Source: Desulfuromonadaceae bacterium (GTDB taxonomy: Bacteria > Desulfobacterota > Desulfuromonadia > Desulfuromonadales > Geopsychrobacteraceae). Taken from it: a DNA stretch of 7,651 nt. Below the pieces are notes generated by a model that ran no database searches, had not been told where the DNA came from, and worked only from the letters and a program-made list of their open reading frames with translations. The stretch covers positions 1 to 7,651 of the forward strand of contig WTCI01000250.1 of NCBI GenBank assembly GCA_013138655.1. The letters run 5' to 3'. The position numbers and the translations under genes were made by a program. Below, piece after piece: positions 6,366-7,651 of the stretch. Position 1 is the first letter of the stretch; every line of letters starts with the position of its first letter.

Positions 6366-6506
6366 GAAAACCTAGGAGTCTGTCGGGCTATCCGGGCCAA
6401 GCAGCCGAATTTCGCGAATCGCTCGGTGGTACTCCCTCGATGATCGGTTCATAATTTATCCTGAGAAATTTAACCAAAAAGTCAAAGAAAAGGCTGCATT
6501 GTCAAA
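6366..6506. other. intergenic gap with no clear gene
   Basis: The segment 6374-6430 is GC-rich with a palindrome TTCGCGAA (6411-6418) and may be the remnant of an insertion sequence end, on the basis of vague resemblance only. From about 6445 it turns AT-rich up to the next start. No convincing -35/-10 pair or attC was found. Confidence 0.4.
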
Positions 6507-7265
6507 ATGACAACGGCAAATTTCAAAGATCATTTTTCAGGTAATGCAGGCAACTATAAGAAATATAGGCCTGTGTACCCAGATGGATTTTTTGTATATT
6601 TGGCATCAATCGCACCTTCATCCGAGGTGGCATGGGACTGTGCAACAGGCTCAGGTCAGGCTGCTGAGAAATTGGCACAACATTTCTCAACGGTTATCGC
6701 AACCGATGCAAGTAATGAGCAAATACAGAATGCTAAGCTATCCAAAAATATTTTTTATAAGGTAGCTCATGCGGAGGATGCTCCTATTACCTCAAATACG
6801 ATTGATTTAATTACTGTAGCTCAAGCATTACATTGGTTTGACCCAAAATTATTTTTTTCTGAGGCAAGAAGAGTACTGAAAAGCAATGGGATCATAGCCG
6901 TTTGGTCGTACAATCTCCTCTCTTTGACACCGGAGTTAGATGAAATAATAGAAAAATTTTATAAAAAAATTATTGGCGCTTATTGGCCTGCAGAAAGGCG
7001 GCTGGTCGAAGATGGCTATAAAAATATTACATTTCCATTTACAAAAATTACCTGCCCGGTTTTTAGCATGTCAGCCGAGTGGTCGTTAGAGGAATTGCTG
7101 GGCTACATAAGCACTTGGTCAGCTGTGAAATTGTACCGTGAAGACAAAGGCTCAAGCCCTATTGACATCATCATAAATGAACTTTCAAAAAACTGGGGCG
7201 AGCCTTCCCGTCGTCATAAAGTTTCTTGGCCTCTGTCTGTAATAATTGGGGAAAATAGCAGATAA
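6507..7265 (+). CDS. class I SAM-dependent methyltransferase
   Basis: A 252-residue, apparently complete methyltransferase of the Methyltransf_11 type, cytosolic. The start DHFSGNAGNYKKYRPVYP (8-25) is the common lead-in of this group. Motif I is WDCATGSGQAA (43-53), with the acidic residue for SAM ribose at D67 in IATDAS (64-69). AHAEDAPI (87-94) and LITVAQALHWFD (101-112) complete the SAM site. The ending SWPLSVIIG (240-248) is also typical. It resembles the trans-aconitate/Crg1-like group, but the substrate cannot be told. It is AT-rich (33% GC over 6721-6780), unlike the GC-rich methyltransferase upstream, so the two have different origins. The ribosome binding site is poor, with AAAAGG 13 bases before ATG. 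Its stop codon overlaps the left arm of the hairpin at 7264. Confidence 0.85.
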   Translation: MTTANFKDHFSGNAGNYKKYRPVYPDGFFVYLASIAPSSEVAWDCATGSGQAAEKLAQHFSTVIATDASNEQIQNAKLSKNIFYKVAHAEDAPITSNTIDLITVAQALHWFDPKLFFSEARRVLKSNGIIAVWSYNLLSLTPELDEIIEKFYKKIIGAYWPAERRLVEDGYKNITFPFTKITCPVFSMSAEWSLEELLGYISTWSAVKLYREDKGSSPIDIIINELSKNWGEPSRRHKVSWPLSVIIGENSR

Positions 7266-7312
7266 CGAATAAGGATAGATCGCGGTTCACGCGCGATCTA
7301 TCCTTATTCGTT
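7264..7312. repeat. perfect 21-bp inverted repeat over the stop codon
   Basis: The two arms, 7264-7284 and 7292-7312, are exact reverse complements around a 7-base loop GTTCACG. The TAA stop (7263-7265) of the methyltransferase runs into the left arm. There is no T-run on either side, so it is not a classical intrinsic terminator, though such a strong hairpin could protect or end the transcript. The AAC at its left end and GTT at its right end, plus overlap with the stop codon, recall attC sites. However, the flanking bases do not match RYYYAAC/GTTRRRY and attC arms are normally imperfect. Confidence 0.8.
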
Positions 7313-7379
7313 CGGCCCCAAGATTGAAGGAGGGTTCGCCGAACCTCATAGGGGATGCGACAAATCCGAGGTGGATGAA

Positions 7380-7651
7380 ATGCCAGGTCAAATAATGGGC
7401 TACTACAGCGCGCGCAAAGCGAAGCTCCTGAAGGATTTTAACCGTACCTCTGTGTTGATAGAAGCCTCGCTTATCGCACGCTACGGCAAGGAATTCACCA
7501 GCACGCTGCAGAGAGATGTCCGCAAGGAATATGAGAAGCTCATCCCGGAGATTCCCTACATTAAAGGGTCGCGCGCAAGACTGCTCAATAGTTTTCTTCT
7601 CATCACCGCCCAAGAGCTCGCGGCCTATAAGGCGATGAAGAAACATGGTAA
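7380..7651 (+). CDS. L-2-amino-thiazoline-4-carboxylate hydrolase-like, 3' partial
   Basis: An open frame starts at ATG 7380 and runs off the right edge after about 90 codons, so the C-terminus is missing. GAGG (7368-7371) lies eight bases upstream; ATG at 7395 is the alternative. The protein begins MPGQIMGYYSARKAKLLKDF, followed by RYGKEF and later IPEIPYIKGSRARL and LAAYKAMKKHG. This pattern (helical N-terminus, IP.I-P-YI-G, then an A.YKA.K..G helix) matches my recollection of the ATC hydrolase family (PF14196), related to an enzyme of bacterial cysteine formation from thiazoline compounds. Many members are of unknown function, and the parts needed to judge catalysis lie outside the window. 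It follows the hairpin at 7264 by 67 bases, so it may be transcribed separately from the methyltransferase. Confidence 0.65.
   Translation, partial: MPGQIMGYYSARKAKLLKDFNRTSVLIEASLIARYGKEFTSTLQRDVRKEYEKLIPEIPYIKGSRARLLNSFLLITAQELAAYKAMKKHG

Noticed and set aside
6374..6430. Possible insertion sequence end
   Set aside because: The AGTCTGTCGGGCTATCCGGG stretch looks vaguely like an IS terminus, but there is no partner inverted repeat, target duplication or transposase.
7287..7646. 119-codon minus-strand frame at the right end
   Set aside because: The + strand frame in the same place has a ribosome binding site and ATC-hydrolase-like motifs, so the minus frame is its shadow.

Overview
The window looks like accessory DNA from a bacterial chromosome. 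It is a patchwork of genes with different base composition, held together by integron- and intron-type sequences. The clearest landmark is an attC-like recombination site at 4610-4668, right behind the gene at 3967-4605, so at least part of the window behaves like an integron cassette array read on the + strand. No integrase gene or attI is visible. The host cannot be named from this alone. A mosaic of cassettes, an intron whose protein gene is deleted, a HupE/UreJ metal permease and an L-2-amino-thiazoline-4-carboxylate hydrolase-like gene would suit an environmental proteobacterium or Desulfobacterota-like organism, which is a guess.

Left part (1-1122): no convincing protein gene. On the - strand lies a group II intron RNA (about 268-772) with a recognisable domain V (308-341) and domain VI (280-297), but almost all of its maturase/reverse transcriptase gene is missing. 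Its upstream exon carries a 9-bp stem ending in GTTGGGT (781-822), which resembles an attC core. Beyond the intron's 3' end are stem-loops and degenerate tRNA-like pieces at the window edge.

Middle part (1123-4668): three + strand genes. They are a gamma-glutamylcyclotransferase-fold protein (1123-1806), a large membrane-anchored protein with TPR-like helices (1854-3791, with a lysine-rich tail just out of frame after its stop), and a small multi-pass membrane protein with a glycine-rich N-terminus (3967-4605). They may form an uncharacterised membrane-associated module. The attC follows the third gene.

Right part (4669-7651): a GC-rich cyclopropane-synthase-like methyltransferase (4720-5718), a HupE/UreJ-type metal permease with a signal peptide (5775-6365), an AT-rich class I SAM methyltransferase (6507-7265) whose stop codon overlaps a perfect 21-bp hairpin (7264-7312), and the start of an ATC-hydrolase-like gene running off the right edge (7380-7651). 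The abrupt composition changes and lack of shared pathway suggest separate acquisitions, not one operon.
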